From contig NZ_JANUGW010000027.1 of NCBI RefSeq assembly GCF_024753285.1, positions 1-64,000 on the forward strand: DNA of 64,000 nucleotides, read 5' to 3'. Origin of the DNA: Massilia pinisoli (GTDB taxonomy: Bacteria; Pseudomonadota; Gammaproteobacteria; Burkholderiales; Burkholderiaceae_D). How positions within the stretch are numbered: the first letter of the stretch is position 1; every line of letters starts with the position of its first letter. The notes below the pieces were generated by a model, which did no database searches, was not told where the DNA came from, and saw only the letters and a program-made list of their open reading frames with translations. Shown in pieces: positions 50,300 to 58,689 of this stretch. Both the position numbers and the translations under genes were made by a program.

Positions 50300-50737
50300 T
50301 TATTCCCTCATGCCGCGGGTGACATACCAGGCGAAGCACTTGGCCAGTACCGTGGGAATGCCCGGCATTTCCTTCTCTTCCCAAGCCTGAATCTCCGGCC
50401 CTTCGTCGGCAGCGGCACCGCCGGCCCAGGCACCGGCATAGCGGCTAGCCTTGGTCGGATCGGTCGAATAGAACAGATAGGGCGTGTCCGTGGCATGGTT
50501 GTCCACGTACACGATGTACCAGCCTCGCGCGCGAAAAAGACTCAGCACGTCTTTGCGCTCCACGGCGATCAATGTGGACAGGCGCTGATCGAATTCGGCC
50601 CGCATATGCTTTTCCAGCACCGGCGCGAACGATGTTTTTTGTCGTTCGCTGAGCGACCGGTCGACGCCCCGGCATGGATTGGCGAACGCTGCTTGCGCAG
50701 CCACGTACAGCACGGACAGTGCCAGCAGTTTGCCCAC
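50300..50737 (-). CDS. Hypothetical exported protein
   Basis: Exported protein of 145 residues with a signal peptide (LLALSVLYVAAQAAFA). The mature chain is alpha/beta (LIAVERKDVLSLFRARGWYIVYVDNHATDTPYLFYSTDP) with two cysteines (PCRGVD and AKCFAW). No family recognised. It lies six bases after the DUF1877-like gene and upstream of hss on the same strand, in a cluster of small exported proteins. Confidence 0.75.
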   Translation of the reverse strand: MGKLLALSVLYVAAQAAFANPCRGVDRSLSERQKTSFAPVLEKHMRAEFDQRLSTLIAVERKDVLSLFRARGWYIVYVDNHATDTPYLFYSTDPTKASRYAGAWAGGAAADEGPEIQAWEEKEMPGIPTVLAKCFAWYVTRGMRE

Positions 50738-50743
50738 AGGTCG

Positions 50744-51277
50744 TCACACCATGACGATGACAACGATTTGCGCCCTGGCGGCAGCCCGCCGATAGAACGC
50801 CACGAGCTCGCCGTAAGACATGAGCAAGGATGCAAGCGCCCGCGGCCCTTCCCGGTCCCAGACGGTGGGATAAATGTCGAGCTTCATCATCGCGTCCGCG
50901 TCATAGCGGGCGGCGAGGCTGTCGGGTGAAGTGTTGGCCAGCGCCGCGGCGATCGCCTTGACTTGCGCTGCCGTCAGCATGTGGGCCGGCCCGTAACCCA
51001 GGTCGTCGCCGAATTCTTCGCCGCCGAGAATGGCCTGTCCGGCGCCGTCCTTCACGTCCCAGGCCGTCCCCGTCAGCAAGTAATGAATGCCGTGCCAATC
51101 CTTATCGAGGGAGATCGTTTGGTCGCCCTTGGAAAACAGCATCCGGCCGAGCAGGTCCGGATTCTTTTGCACTTGTGCGAACTGAGCGGCATCGACGGCC
51201 ACGGCGCGCCAGATCATGCTCGCGTGCGCGGAGAAGGTTGCGAAAAGCAGGGCGAATGAAACGAGGATTTTTTTCAT
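50744..51277 (-). CDS. DUF1877 (YfbM)-like protein with signal peptide
   Basis: Protein of 177 residues. Signal peptide MKKILVSFALLFATFSAHA; the mature part resembles DUF1877/YfbM: LDKDWHGIHYLLTGTAWD, EEFGDDLGYGPAHMLT, LAARYDADAMMKLDIYP, FYRRAAARAQIVVIVMV. YfbM relatives are normally cytoplasmic, so the signal peptide is unusual. Function unknown. Part of the small-protein run 50300-52105. Confidence 0.8.
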   Translation of the reverse strand: MKKILVSFALLFATFSAHASMIWRAVAVDAAQFAQVQKNPDLLGRMLFSKGDQTISLDKDWHGIHYLLTGTAWDVKDGAGQAILGGEEFGDDLGYGPAHMLTAAQVKAIAAALANTSPDSLAARYDADAMMKLDIYPTVWDREGPRALASLLMSYGELVAFYRRAAARAQIVVIVMV

Positions 51278-51293
51278 GAGTTAAATTAAATAA

Positions 51294-51770
51294 TTAAGGT
51301 GGCAAGACGCTGCCGTTGAGCTCAATGAAGTCGTTCCCGACAAAGCGCGCGCACAGCGTGTGCTCGATATCCCATGCCGTTTCATAACCGAGTTCGGTCA
51401 TCATTTGTCCGTCCACCGGGCTGGCCGCAAGAAAAACGAGCTTTACGTGCTTCCACACCTCCGCCGGCTTTGATATCAGCGGAAACGGATCATCGGCGGT
51501 GTCGAATTCACCGCGTCGATAAGCGTCCAGGCCGGGAGCATAATGGTCGAACAACGCCCGTGCGACGATGGGCATCCAGCCGGGCAGCAGTCCGGGGGCG
51601 GCGCAGGCGGCCGCCAACGCGGCAGCATCCGGCCCCTGCCGGGTTCCCGACACGGCCACCGGCACCGGGTGCGACGCCAGCCGTAGCGCCCCTCGCCACA
51701 TGCCGCGCGACCGCGTCAGCGTTCCAAGGTCCGGGTGGTGGCACGGACGTGATTTGAATAGTCCAAACAT
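51294..51770 (-). CDS. DUF6985-like hypothetical protein
   Basis: Cytoplasmic protein of 158 residues beginning MFGLFKSRPCHHPDLGTL with the pattern HPDLGTLTRSRGMWRGAL seen in DUF6985 proteins, and a conserved later half (VWKHVKLVFLAASP...GYETAWDIEHTLCARF). No catalytic motif visible. DUF6985 proteins often occur near toxin/immunity or wall genes, but nothing here proves that. Starts 11 bases after the next upstream gene on the same strand. Confidence 0.7.
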   Translation of the reverse strand: MFGLFKSRPCHHPDLGTLTRSRGMWRGALRLASHPVPVAVSGTRQGPDAAALAAACAAPGLLPGWMPIVARALFDHYAPGLDAYRRGEFDTADDPFPLISKPAEVWKHVKLVFLAASPVDGQMMTELGYETAWDIEHTLCARFVGNDFIELNGSVLPP

Positions 51771-51781
51771 GTTCGGTACGT

Positions 51782-52105
51782 TCAATGACTGTCGACCTGG
51801 ACCCCGCACTCCTCCAGCCGCAACCGCGTCTTGCTGCCGTCGTCGATGGTGACGGTGATATCGACGAAACTGCCCGGCTTCATGCTATCGCAGGGCACGC
51901 GCAGCAGGTATTGGCCGGGCTTGACGTCGACGGGCTGGCCGCGGTGCGCGATGGCGTCGGCCAGCGCGCCCGCCTGCACGCGCTCGAAGAAACGCGGCTG
52001 CGCGCCCTGCGGCGTCTTGTTGTCGACGGTGACCTCGGCCGCCGCGGCCGTGGCCATCACGCTCAACAGGGCGGTTGCGGCGATGATCTTCTCGTTTGCT
52101 GACAT
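51782..52105 (-). CDS. Small exported protein of unknown function
   Basis: Exported protein of 107 residues with a signal peptide (AATALLSVMATAAAA). The mature domain is beta-rich (GQYLLRVPCDSMKPGSFVDITVTIDDGSKTRLRLEECGV) with two cysteines that may pair. I start at 52105 (MSANEK), preceded by GGAGG; the extension to 52198 is upstream DNA. No family recognised. Confidence 0.72.
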   Translation of the reverse strand: MSANEKIIAATALLSVMATAAAAEVTVDNKTPQGAQPRFFERVQAGALADAIAHRGQPVDVKPGQYLLRVPCDSMKPGSFVDITVTIDDGSKTRLRLEECGVQVDSH

Positions 52106-52388
52106 GGCGCCTCCTTCGGTGGGAATATATTGCCAATGGGTCATTTTATATAATCGAGCCAACCCTTTGTGCCATTCTTGCATCACTTTTCGGTACAACG
52201 ACAGGGAAATGTTATGGAACAGTCATCCCGGGCACGGCGATACAAAAAATTTCTCCGCCCATTTAATGGGCAGTTCATTTATTTTCGGCAAAAGATCTGG
52301 GCAGATGCATTAACGCTCCGCCATCTGCCGTCATCCCGCACGACAGCGCCGCTCACCTTGGGGCGCGAAATGGCGGATAATTGCCGGC
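52106..52388. other. Intergenic region before ychJ
   Basis: A 283-base gap between the leftward small exported gene and rightward ychJ. AT-richer than the liu/bio block to its right and likely to contain divergent promoters. I find no RNA gene, repeat or credible short gene. It marks the right boundary of the lower-GC stretch. Confidence 0.5.
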
Positions 52389-52832
52389 ATGTCTACTCCT
52401 GCGAAGCCTCTTCCCTGTCCGTGCGGCGGCCCGTCGATCATGCGCTGCTGCGGCCCCTTCATCGCCGGCGCGGAGCTGCCGCCGACGGCCGAAGCACTGA
52501 TGCGATCCCGCTACACGGCCTTCGTGATGCGGGACGAGGCTTACCTGCGCGCCACCTGGCACGCGAGTACCCGGCCGACGGATCCCATCGTCGACCCGAA
52601 CCAAAAGGTTCAGTGGCTCGGACTTGAGATAAAATCTGCTTTACGTTTACGTCAACGTAAAGCAGACCTGCCGGACAACCCCAACGAGGATTTCGTCGAA
52701 TTCGTCGCCCGCTTCAAGGTCCATGGCCGCGCGCACCGCTTGCATGAAGTCAGCCGGTTCGTGCGCGAGCCGGACCCGGCCGTGGGCGGCAAGATGCGAT
52801 GGTTCTATGTGGACGGCAGTTTCCCTGAATAA
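52389..52832 (+). CDS. ychJ: YchJ-family protein
   Basis: UPF0225/YchJ-type protein of 147 residues. The N-terminal cysteine cluster PCPCGGPSIMRCCGPFIAG is the SEC-C-like zinc motif, followed by the NTF2-like YchJ domain (ALMRSRYTAFVMRDEAYL...WLGLEI...FVEFVARF). The coding stretch at 52635-52666 (residues about 83-93, SALRLRQRKAD) is also a perfect LiuR-type inverted repeat, so this gene carries the operator of the downstream liu operon. Function unknown. Confidence 0.88.
   Translation: MSTPAKPLPCPCGGPSIMRCCGPFIAGAELPPTAEALMRSRYTAFVMRDEAYLRATWHASTRPTDPIVDPNQKVQWLGLEIKSALRLRQRKADLPDNPNEDFVEFVARFKVHGRAHRLHEVSRFVREPDPAVGGKMRWFYVDGSFPE
52635..52666 (+). promoter_or_regulatory. LiuR operator inside ychJ, upstream of liuB
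   Basis: Perfect 13-base inverted repeat TCTGCTTTACGTT (52635-52647) and AACGTAAAGCAGA (52654-52666) with the 6-base centre TACGTC. The core matches the sites at 2473-2493 and 1956-1971. It lies within codons of ychJ, 207 bases before the liuB start, implying a promoter inside the ychJ coding region. The longer symmetry could also fold as an RNA hairpin. Confidence 0.72.
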
Positions 52833-52872
52833 AACCGCGCCACAAGCCGCGACCAGCAGGAGACAGGACCCG

Positions 52873-54495
52873 ATGCCCCAGATCGACACGAAACTCAACC
52901 CGCGCAGCGAAGATTTCAAAGCCAACGCCGCCGCCATGCAAACCCTCGTCGACGACTTGCGCGCCAAGGTGGCGCAGGTCGCGAAGGGTGGCGGCGAAGC
53001 CGCGTGTGCCAAGCACGTCGCGCGCGGCAAGCTGCTGCCGCGCGACCGCGTGCAGATGCTGCTCGATCCGGGTACCCCGTTCCTCGAATTCTCCCAACTG
53101 GCCGCCTATGCGATGTACAAGGGTGACGATGGAGTCGGCGCGGCGCCCGCCGCCGGCATCATCACGGGCATCGGCCGCGTCGCGGGCCAGGAATGCGTGA
53201 TCGTCTGTAACGACGCCACCGTCAAGGGCGGCACGTACTACCCGATGACGGTCAAGAAGCACTTGCGCGCGCAGGAGATCGCCGAGCAGAACAACCTGCC
53301 CTGCATCTACCTCGTCGATTCCGGCGGCGCCAACCTGCCGAACCAGGACGACGTGTTCCCCGACCGCGACCACTTCGGCCGCATCTTCTATAACCAGGCG
53401 AATCTGTCGGCCAAGGGCATTCCGCAGATCGCCGTCGTGATGGGCTCCTGCACCGCGGGCGGCGCGTACGTGCCGGCGATGAGCGACGAATCCATCATCG
53501 TCAAGGAACAAGGCACGATCTTCCTGGGCGGCCCGCCGCTCGTGAAGGCGGCGACGGGCGAAGTCGTCACGGCCGAGGACCTGGGCGGTGGCGATGTCCA
53601 CACGCGCCTGTCCGGCGTCGCCGACCACCTCGCGCAGGACGACATGCACGCGCTGGCGCTCGCGCGCACGATCGTGTCGAACCTGAACCGCGTGAAGCCC
53701 CAACAGGGCGCGCTGCGCGAGAGCGTCGAACCGAAGTACGCCCCGGAAGAACTGTACGGCGTGATCCCCGTCGACACGAGGAAACCGTTCGACGTGCGCG
53801 AAGTCATCGCCCGCATCGTCGACGGCAGCGCTTTCGACGAATTCAAGGCGCGCTACGGCACGACGCTCGTCTGCGGCTTCGCCCACATCTTCGGCATGAA
53901 GGTCGGGATCATCGCCAACAACGGCATCCTGTTCTCGGAATCGGCACTGAAGGGCACGCACTTCATCGAGCTGTGCTGCCAGCGCAAGATCCCGCTCGTC
54001 TTCCTGCAGAACATCACGGGCTTCATGGTCGGCCGCAAGTACGAGAACGAAGGGATCGCGCGCAACGGCGCCAAGATGGTCACCGCGGTCGCGACGGCGT
54101 CCGTGCCGAAGTTCACCGTCATCATCGGCGGCTCGTTCGGCGCCGGCAACTACGGCATGTGCGGCCGTGCGTTCTCGCCGCGCTTCCTGTGGATGTGGCC
54201 CAATGCGCGCATCTCCGTGATGGGCGGCGACCAGGCGGCGTCCGTGCTCGCCACCGTCAAGCGCGACGGCATCGAGGCACGGGGCGGCCAGTGGACGGCG
54301 GACGAAGAAGCGGCGTTCAAGCAGCCGATCAAGGACCAGTACGAACACCAGGGCCACCCGTATTACGCCACCGCGCGCCTGTGGGACGACGGCGTGATCG
54401 ACCCGGCCGATACGCGCATGGTGCTGGGCCTGGGCCTCTCGGCCGCGCTGAACGCGCCGATCGAGGACACGAAGTTCGGCGTGTTCCGCATGTGA
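52873..54495 (+). CDS. liuB: 3-methylcrotonyl-CoA carboxylase, carboxyltransferase (beta) subunit
   Basis: Carboxyltransferase subunit of 540 residues that transfers CO2 from biotin to 3-methylcrotonyl-CoA. The crotonase-like halves are visible: ARGKLLPRDRVQMLLDPGTPFLE, IYLVDSGGANLPNQDDVFPD, GSCTAGGAYVPAMSDE, and FLQNITGFMVGRKYE with IGGSFGAGNYGMCGRA. The size and the VDSGGANLPNQ motif distinguish it from propionyl-CoA carboxylase. It acts with LiuD. First gene after the ychJ-internal operator; it heads the liuBC-bio-liuDE run. Confidence 0.95.
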   Translation: MPQIDTKLNPRSEDFKANAAAMQTLVDDLRAKVAQVAKGGGEAACAKHVARGKLLPRDRVQMLLDPGTPFLEFSQLAAYAMYKGDDGVGAAPAAGIITGIGRVAGQECVIVCNDATVKGGTYYPMTVKKHLRAQEIAEQNNLPCIYLVDSGGANLPNQDDVFPDRDHFGRIFYNQANLSAKGIPQIAVVMGSCTAGGAYVPAMSDESIIVKEQGTIFLGGPPLVKAATGEVVTAEDLGGGDVHTRLSGVADHLAQDDMHALALARTIVSNLNRVKPQQGALRESVEPKYAPEELYGVIPVDTRKPFDVREVIARIVDGSAFDEFKARYGTTLVCGFAHIFGMKVGIIANNGILFSESALKGTHFIELCCQRKIPLVFLQNITGFMVGRKYENEGIARNGAKMVTAVATASVPKFTVIIGGSFGAGNYGMCGRAFSPRFLWMWPNARISVMGGDQAASVLATVKRDGIEARGGQWTADEEAAFKQPIKDQYEHQGHPYYATARLWDDGVIDPADTRMVLGLGLSAALNAPIEDTKFGVFRM

Positions 54496-54499
54496 GGCG

Positions 54500-55291
54500 A
54501 TGAATATGGACTACCAGACCCTCACCGTCACGATCCTCGACCGCATCGCGCACGTCACGCTGAACCGCCCGGAACTGCGCAACGCGTTCAACGAGCAAAG
54601 CATCGCGGAACTGGCCCTCGCGTTCGACGAGCTGGGACGCAACGAGCTCGTACGCGCCATCGTGCTGGCGGCGAACGGCCCCGCGTTCTGCGCCGGCGCG
54701 GACCTGAACTGGATGAAGAAGATGGCCGGCTACTCCGACAGCGAGAACCGCGCCGACGCCATGCGCCTCGCCGACATGCTGCGCACGATTTACGTGTGCC
54801 CGAAGCCCGTCGTGGCGAAGGTACAGGGCGATTGCTACGCCGGCGGCATGGGCCTCGTCGCGGCGTGCGACGTCGTCGTCTCGGTCGACACGACGAACTT
54901 CTGCCTGTCCGAGGTAAAACTCGGGCTGATCCCCGCGACGATCTCGCCGTACGTGATCAAGGCGATGGGAGAACAAGCGGCGCGCCGGTACTTCCTCACG
55001 GCCGAACGGTTCGATGCGAAGGAAGCCCACCGCATCGGCTTCGTGCACGAGGTCGTGGCGGCCGCGGACCTCGACACGAAGGTCGCGGCCATCGTGCAGG
55101 CGCTCCCGAACAACAGCCCGAACGCGGTGTGCGCGGCAAAGAAACTCGTGCGCGAGATCGCGGGCGCGCCCGTGACGGAAGCGCTGCTGGAAGACACGGC
55201 GAACCGCATCGCCGCCATCCGCGCATCGCTCGAAGGACGCGAAGGGGTTGCGTCCTTCCTCGAAAAACGCCGGCCTTCATGGCTGGACTAG
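54500..55291 (+). CDS. liuC: Methylglutaconyl-CoA hydratase (enoyl-CoA hydratase family)
   Basis: Crotonase-fold hydratase of 263 residues that adds water to 3-methylglutaconyl-CoA to form HMG-CoA. Motifs: HVTLNRPELRNAFNEQS, oxyanion-hole strand GPAFCAGADLNWMKKM, and CYAGGMGLVAACDVVVS; VKLGLIPATISPYV follows. The pattern GADLNWMKKMAGYS is typical of LiuC. It lies 4 bases after liuB. An ATG at 54506 fits the GAGG site better, so the first two residues are uncertain. Confidence 0.93.
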   Translation: MNMDYQTLTVTILDRIAHVTLNRPELRNAFNEQSIAELALAFDELGRNELVRAIVLAANGPAFCAGADLNWMKKMAGYSDSENRADAMRLADMLRTIYVCPKPVVAKVQGDCYAGGMGLVAACDVVVSVDTTNFCLSEVKLGLIPATISPYVIKAMGEQAARRYFLTAERFDAKEAHRIGFVHEVVAAADLDTKVAAIVQALPNNSPNAVCAAKKLVREIAGAPVTEALLEDTANRIAAIRASLEGREGVASFLEKRRPSWLD

Positions 55292-55312
55292 CTACAAGAA
55301 ACAGGACGTAGA

Positions 55313-56656
55313 TTGAAACCCACCACCACTTCCGCCGACTGGATCGCGCGCAGCCTGCGCAGCGTCTGGCATCCATGCACGCAAATGCAGCACCACGAAG
55401 AGGTGCCGCTGATCGCCGTCAGCCACGCCAACGGGCCGTGGCTGTACGACCATGAAGGCCGGCGCTACCTGGACGGCATCAGTTCGTGGTGGGTGAACCT
55501 GTTCGGCCACGCGAACCCGCGCATCAACGCGGCACTGAAGGACCAGCTGGACAAGCTGGAACACGCGATGCTCGCGGGCTTCACGCACGAACCCGTGATC
55601 GGGCTGTCGGAACAACTGGCCGCGCTGACGGGCCACCAGCTGGGCCACGCATTCTATGCGTCCGACGGCGCATCGGCCGTCGAGATCGCGCTGAAGATGA
55701 GTTTTCATTACTGGCGCAACGCGGGCCATGCGGACAAGCAGGAATTCGTCTGCCTGCAGGGCTCCTACCACGGCGAGACCGTCGGTGCGCTCGGTGTCAC
55801 CGACGTCGCCCTGTTCAAGGATGCGTACGGTCCGCTGCTGCGCGCCGCGCGGACGGTGACGTCGCCCGATGCGCGCAATGCCGTCGACGGCGAGTCGGCG
55901 CAGGACGTCGCGCTGCGTGCGGCGAAGGATGTCGAGGCGCTGTTCGCGGAACGGGCCGACAAGATCGCCGCCATCATCGTCGAGCCGCTCGTGCAGTGCG
56001 CGACCGGGATGGCGATGCACGACCCCTTGTACCTGCAGCGCCTGCGCGAGCTGTGCGACAAGTACCACGTGCACCTGATCGCCGACGAGATCGCGGTCGG
56101 CTGCGGCCGCACCGGAACCTTCTTCGCGTGCGAGCAGGCGGCGATCTGGCCAGACTTCATGTGCCTGTCGAAGGGCATCAGCGGGGGTTATTTGCCACTG
56201 TCGCTCGTGCTCACCACCGACAAGGTGTACGAAGGCTTCTACAGCGAGGACATCACGCGCGGCTTCCTGCATTCGCACTCGTACACGGGCAATGCGCTGG
56301 CCTGCCGCGCGGCGCTCGCCACGTTGCAGATCTTCCGCGACGACGACGTGTTGAACAAGAACCGCGAGACGGCCACGCGCCTGATGCTGGAACTGGCGCC
56401 GCTGCTGGACCACAAGTGCGTCACTCACTTCCGCCAGCGCGGCATGATCCTCGCGTTCGACGCCGTCGAGCCGGACGCGCAGCGCGCCTCCACGTTCGCA
56501 CGCCGCTTCTTCACGAGCGCGGTGGAGAACGAGCTGCTGCTCCGGCCGATCGGCCGCACCGTGTATCTGATGCCGCCGTACGTGCTGGACGAGGAAGAGA
56601 TCGTGGGCCTGGCCGCGCGCACGCGCAAGGTGTTCGAGAAGGTGATCGCGGAATGA
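55313..56656 (+). CDS. bioA: Adenosylmethionine-8-amino-7-oxononanoate transaminase
   Basis: PLP enzyme of 447 residues that makes 7,8-diaminopelargonate in biotin synthesis, using S-adenosylmethionine as amino donor. Key segments: VWHPCTQMQHH at the start (BioA hallmark), DGISSWWVNLFGH, CLQGSYHGETVGALG, VHLIADEIAVGCGRTG, and the PLP lysine in CLSKGISGGYLPL. It begins with TTG, 21 bases after the liuC stop, with AGGA upstream, and overlaps bioF by ATGA. Confidence 0.94.
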   Translation: MKPTTTSADWIARSLRSVWHPCTQMQHHEEVPLIAVSHANGPWLYDHEGRRYLDGISSWWVNLFGHANPRINAALKDQLDKLEHAMLAGFTHEPVIGLSEQLAALTGHQLGHAFYASDGASAVEIALKMSFHYWRNAGHADKQEFVCLQGSYHGETVGALGVTDVALFKDAYGPLLRAARTVTSPDARNAVDGESAQDVALRAAKDVEALFAERADKIAAIIVEPLVQCATGMAMHDPLYLQRLRELCDKYHVHLIADEIAVGCGRTGTFFACEQAAIWPDFMCLSKGISGGYLPLSLVLTTDKVYEGFYSEDITRGFLHSHSYTGNALACRAALATLQIFRDDDVLNKNRETATRLMLELAPLLDHKCVTHFRQRGMILAFDAVEPDAQRASTFARRFFTSAVENELLLRPIGRTVYLMPPYVLDEEEIVGLAARTRKVFEKVIAE

Positions 56657-57846
56657 TGCCGGACCTGATCGACAACGTCCGCGCCCAGCTGGACGCACTG
56701 GAAAGCCACAGCCTGACCCGGCGCCGGCGCACGGCGGAAACGCCCTGCGCACCGCGCCAGATCGTGGACGGCCGCGAGCTGCTCGCGTTCTGCAGCAACG
56801 ACTACCTGGGCCTCGCGGCGCATCCGCGCGTCGTCGAGGCGCTGCGCGAAGGCGCGACGTTGTACGGCGCCGGCAGCGGCGCATCGCACCTCGTGTCGGG
56901 CCACAGCCGCGCGCACGCAGAGCTGGAAGAGAGGCTGGCCGCGTTCGAGGCGCCGCACCTTGAGTCAAGCCGCGCGCTGTACTTCTGCACGGGCTATATG
57001 GCGAACCTGGCCGCGCTGACGGGGCTCGGCGCGACGGCCGACGCGATGATCTTTTCGGAAGCGCTGAACCATGCGTCGCTGATCGATGGCGCCCGCCTCG
57101 CACGCGCGGGCGTGACCGTGTACCCGCACGGGGACGTGGCCGCGCTGGAGGCGCAGCTGGAGGCGAGCGTCGCGCCGGTGAAAATCGTCGTCACGGACAG
57201 CGTGTTCAGCATGGACGGCGACCTCGCCCCGCTGCCTGCGCTACTGGCCCTGTGTGAACGGCATGGCGCATGGCTCGTCGTCGACGATGCCCATGGCTTC
57301 GGCGTGCTGGGTGACGCGGGCCGCGGCGCGCTAGAACACTTCGGCCTGCGCTCGCCGAACATCGTCTACGTCGGCACCTTGGGCAAGGCGGCCGGCGTGG
57401 GCGGCGCGTTCATCGCGGCGCACGAGGCCGTGATCGAGCTGATGATCCAGCGCGCGCGTCCGTACATCTACACGACGGCTGCCGCGCCCGCGCTCGCGCA
57501 TGCGCTGCTCGCCAGTGTCGACATCATCGAGGGCGAGGAAGGCGCCGCGCGTCGTGCCCATTTGCGTGCGCTGATCGCGCAACTGGACGACGGCCTGCGC
57601 CTGGAACGCTGGCAGCGTCCCGCGTCGACGACGGCGATCCAGCCCATCATCATCGGCGCCAACGACGAAGCGCTGGCAGCGGCGGCGCGCCTGCACGAGC
57701 AGGGCCTGTGGGTGCCGGCGATCCGTCCGCCGACCGTGGCCGTCGGCACGGCGCGCCTGCGCGTCACGTTGTCCGCAGCGCATACCGAACAAGACGTCGC
57801 GCAGCTGACGGCTGCGCTCAACCAGCTGGAAAGGATGCGGGCATGA
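56653..57846 (+). CDS. bioF: 8-amino-7-oxononanoate synthase
   Basis: PLP enzyme of 397 residues condensing pimeloyl-ACP/CoA with alanine. Landmarks: CSNDYLGLAAHPRV, the GAGSGASHLVSGHSRAH glycine-rich loop, WLVVDDAHGFGVLG and the PLP lysine in GTLGKAAGVGG. It overlaps bioA (ATGA at 56653-56656) and bioD (ATGA at 57843-57846), so the three are coupled. Length is normal for the family. Confidence 0.95.
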   Translation: MMPDLIDNVRAQLDALESHSLTRRRRTAETPCAPRQIVDGRELLAFCSNDYLGLAAHPRVVEALREGATLYGAGSGASHLVSGHSRAHAELEERLAAFEAPHLESSRALYFCTGYMANLAALTGLGATADAMIFSEALNHASLIDGARLARAGVTVYPHGDVAALEAQLEASVAPVKIVVTDSVFSMDGDLAPLPALLALCERHGAWLVVDDAHGFGVLGDAGRGALEHFGLRSPNIVYVGTLGKAAGVGGAFIAAHEAVIELMIQRARPYIYTTAAAPALAHALLASVDIIEGEEGAARRAHLRALIAQLDDGLRLERWQRPASTTAIQPIIIGANDEALAAAARLHEQGLWVPAIRPPTVAVGTARLRVTLSAAHTEQDVAQLTAALNQLERMRA

Positions 57847-58670
57847 GCCTCAACGATCCCGAACAACTCGGCGGCGGCGCTTCCGTCGGCACCGCGGAAC
57901 CGGCAACGACGGTCGGCACGGCGCCGGCACCGCTGGCCGTCCCCGCGCCGCTGGCCGCGGAAGGCGTGCCGCTGCGCTTCGCCTGCTTCGTGACGGGCAC
58001 GGACACGGAAATCGGCAAGACGCTGATCTCCAGCGCCATCCTGCATAAGCTCGTGCAGCAGGGCGTGCGCGCGTGCGGCATGAAGCCCATCGCGGCCGGT
58101 GCGGAGGAACGCAACGGCATGCTGCACAACGACGACGCGGCGATGCTGCGCGCGGCCGGCAACGTGCAGCTGCCGCAGTCGATCACGACGCCGTACCTGC
58201 TGCGCGAGCCGTGCGCCCCGCACATCGCGGCCAAGCTCGAAGGCGTGACGATCGAACCCGTGCCCATCATGACGGCATATGCCGAAATTTTGGGCGCGTC
58301 CGATGCGACCGTCGTCGAAGGCGTGGGCGGCTTCTGCGTGCCGTTCTCCGAAGACTTCGACAGCGCCGATCTGGCCGTACAATTGGGGCTGCCCGTCGTG
58401 CTCGTCGTCGGCCTGCGCCTCGGCTGCATCAACCATGCCTTACTCACGGCCGAGGCGATCGTCGCGCGCGGCCTCGTGCTCGCGGGCTGGGTCGCCAACC
58501 AGGTCGACCCGGACATGCGCTTCGCCGACGACAACGTCGCGGAAATCGCCCGCCGCCTGCCCGCCCCGCTGCTCGGCCGCGTGCCGCGCCTCGACGAACC
58601 CTCGGCCGCCAGGGCCTCCACTTACCTCGAGCTCGCGAGCCTGCCGGGATGGCCGGCCAAGCGTGCCTAA
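57843..58670 (+). CDS. bioD: Dethiobiotin synthetase
   Basis: ATP-dependent synthetase of 275 residues closing the ureido ring of dethiobiotin. The P-loop is TGTDTEIGKT at 51-60, then GMKPIAAGAEE, VEGVGGFCVPF and RLGCINHALLTAEAI. The first 44 residues are Ala/Pro/Thr-rich and have no counterpart in E. coli BioD, which begins near the P-loop. A start near residue 40 is possible, but the ATGA overlap with bioF favours the long form. Confidence 0.93.
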   Translation: MSLNDPEQLGGGASVGTAEPATTVGTAPAPLAVPAPLAAEGVPLRFACFVTGTDTEIGKTLISSAILHKLVQQGVRACGMKPIAAGAEERNGMLHNDDAAMLRAAGNVQLPQSITTPYLLREPCAPHIAAKLEGVTIEPVPIMTAYAEILGASDATVVEGVGGFCVPFSEDFDSADLAVQLGLPVVLVVGLRLGCINHALLTAEAIVARGLVLAGWVANQVDPDMRFADDNVAEIARRLPAPLLGRVPRLDEPSAARASTYLELASLPGWPAKRA

Positions 58671-58689
58671 CCAAAACAAGGAATCCGAA

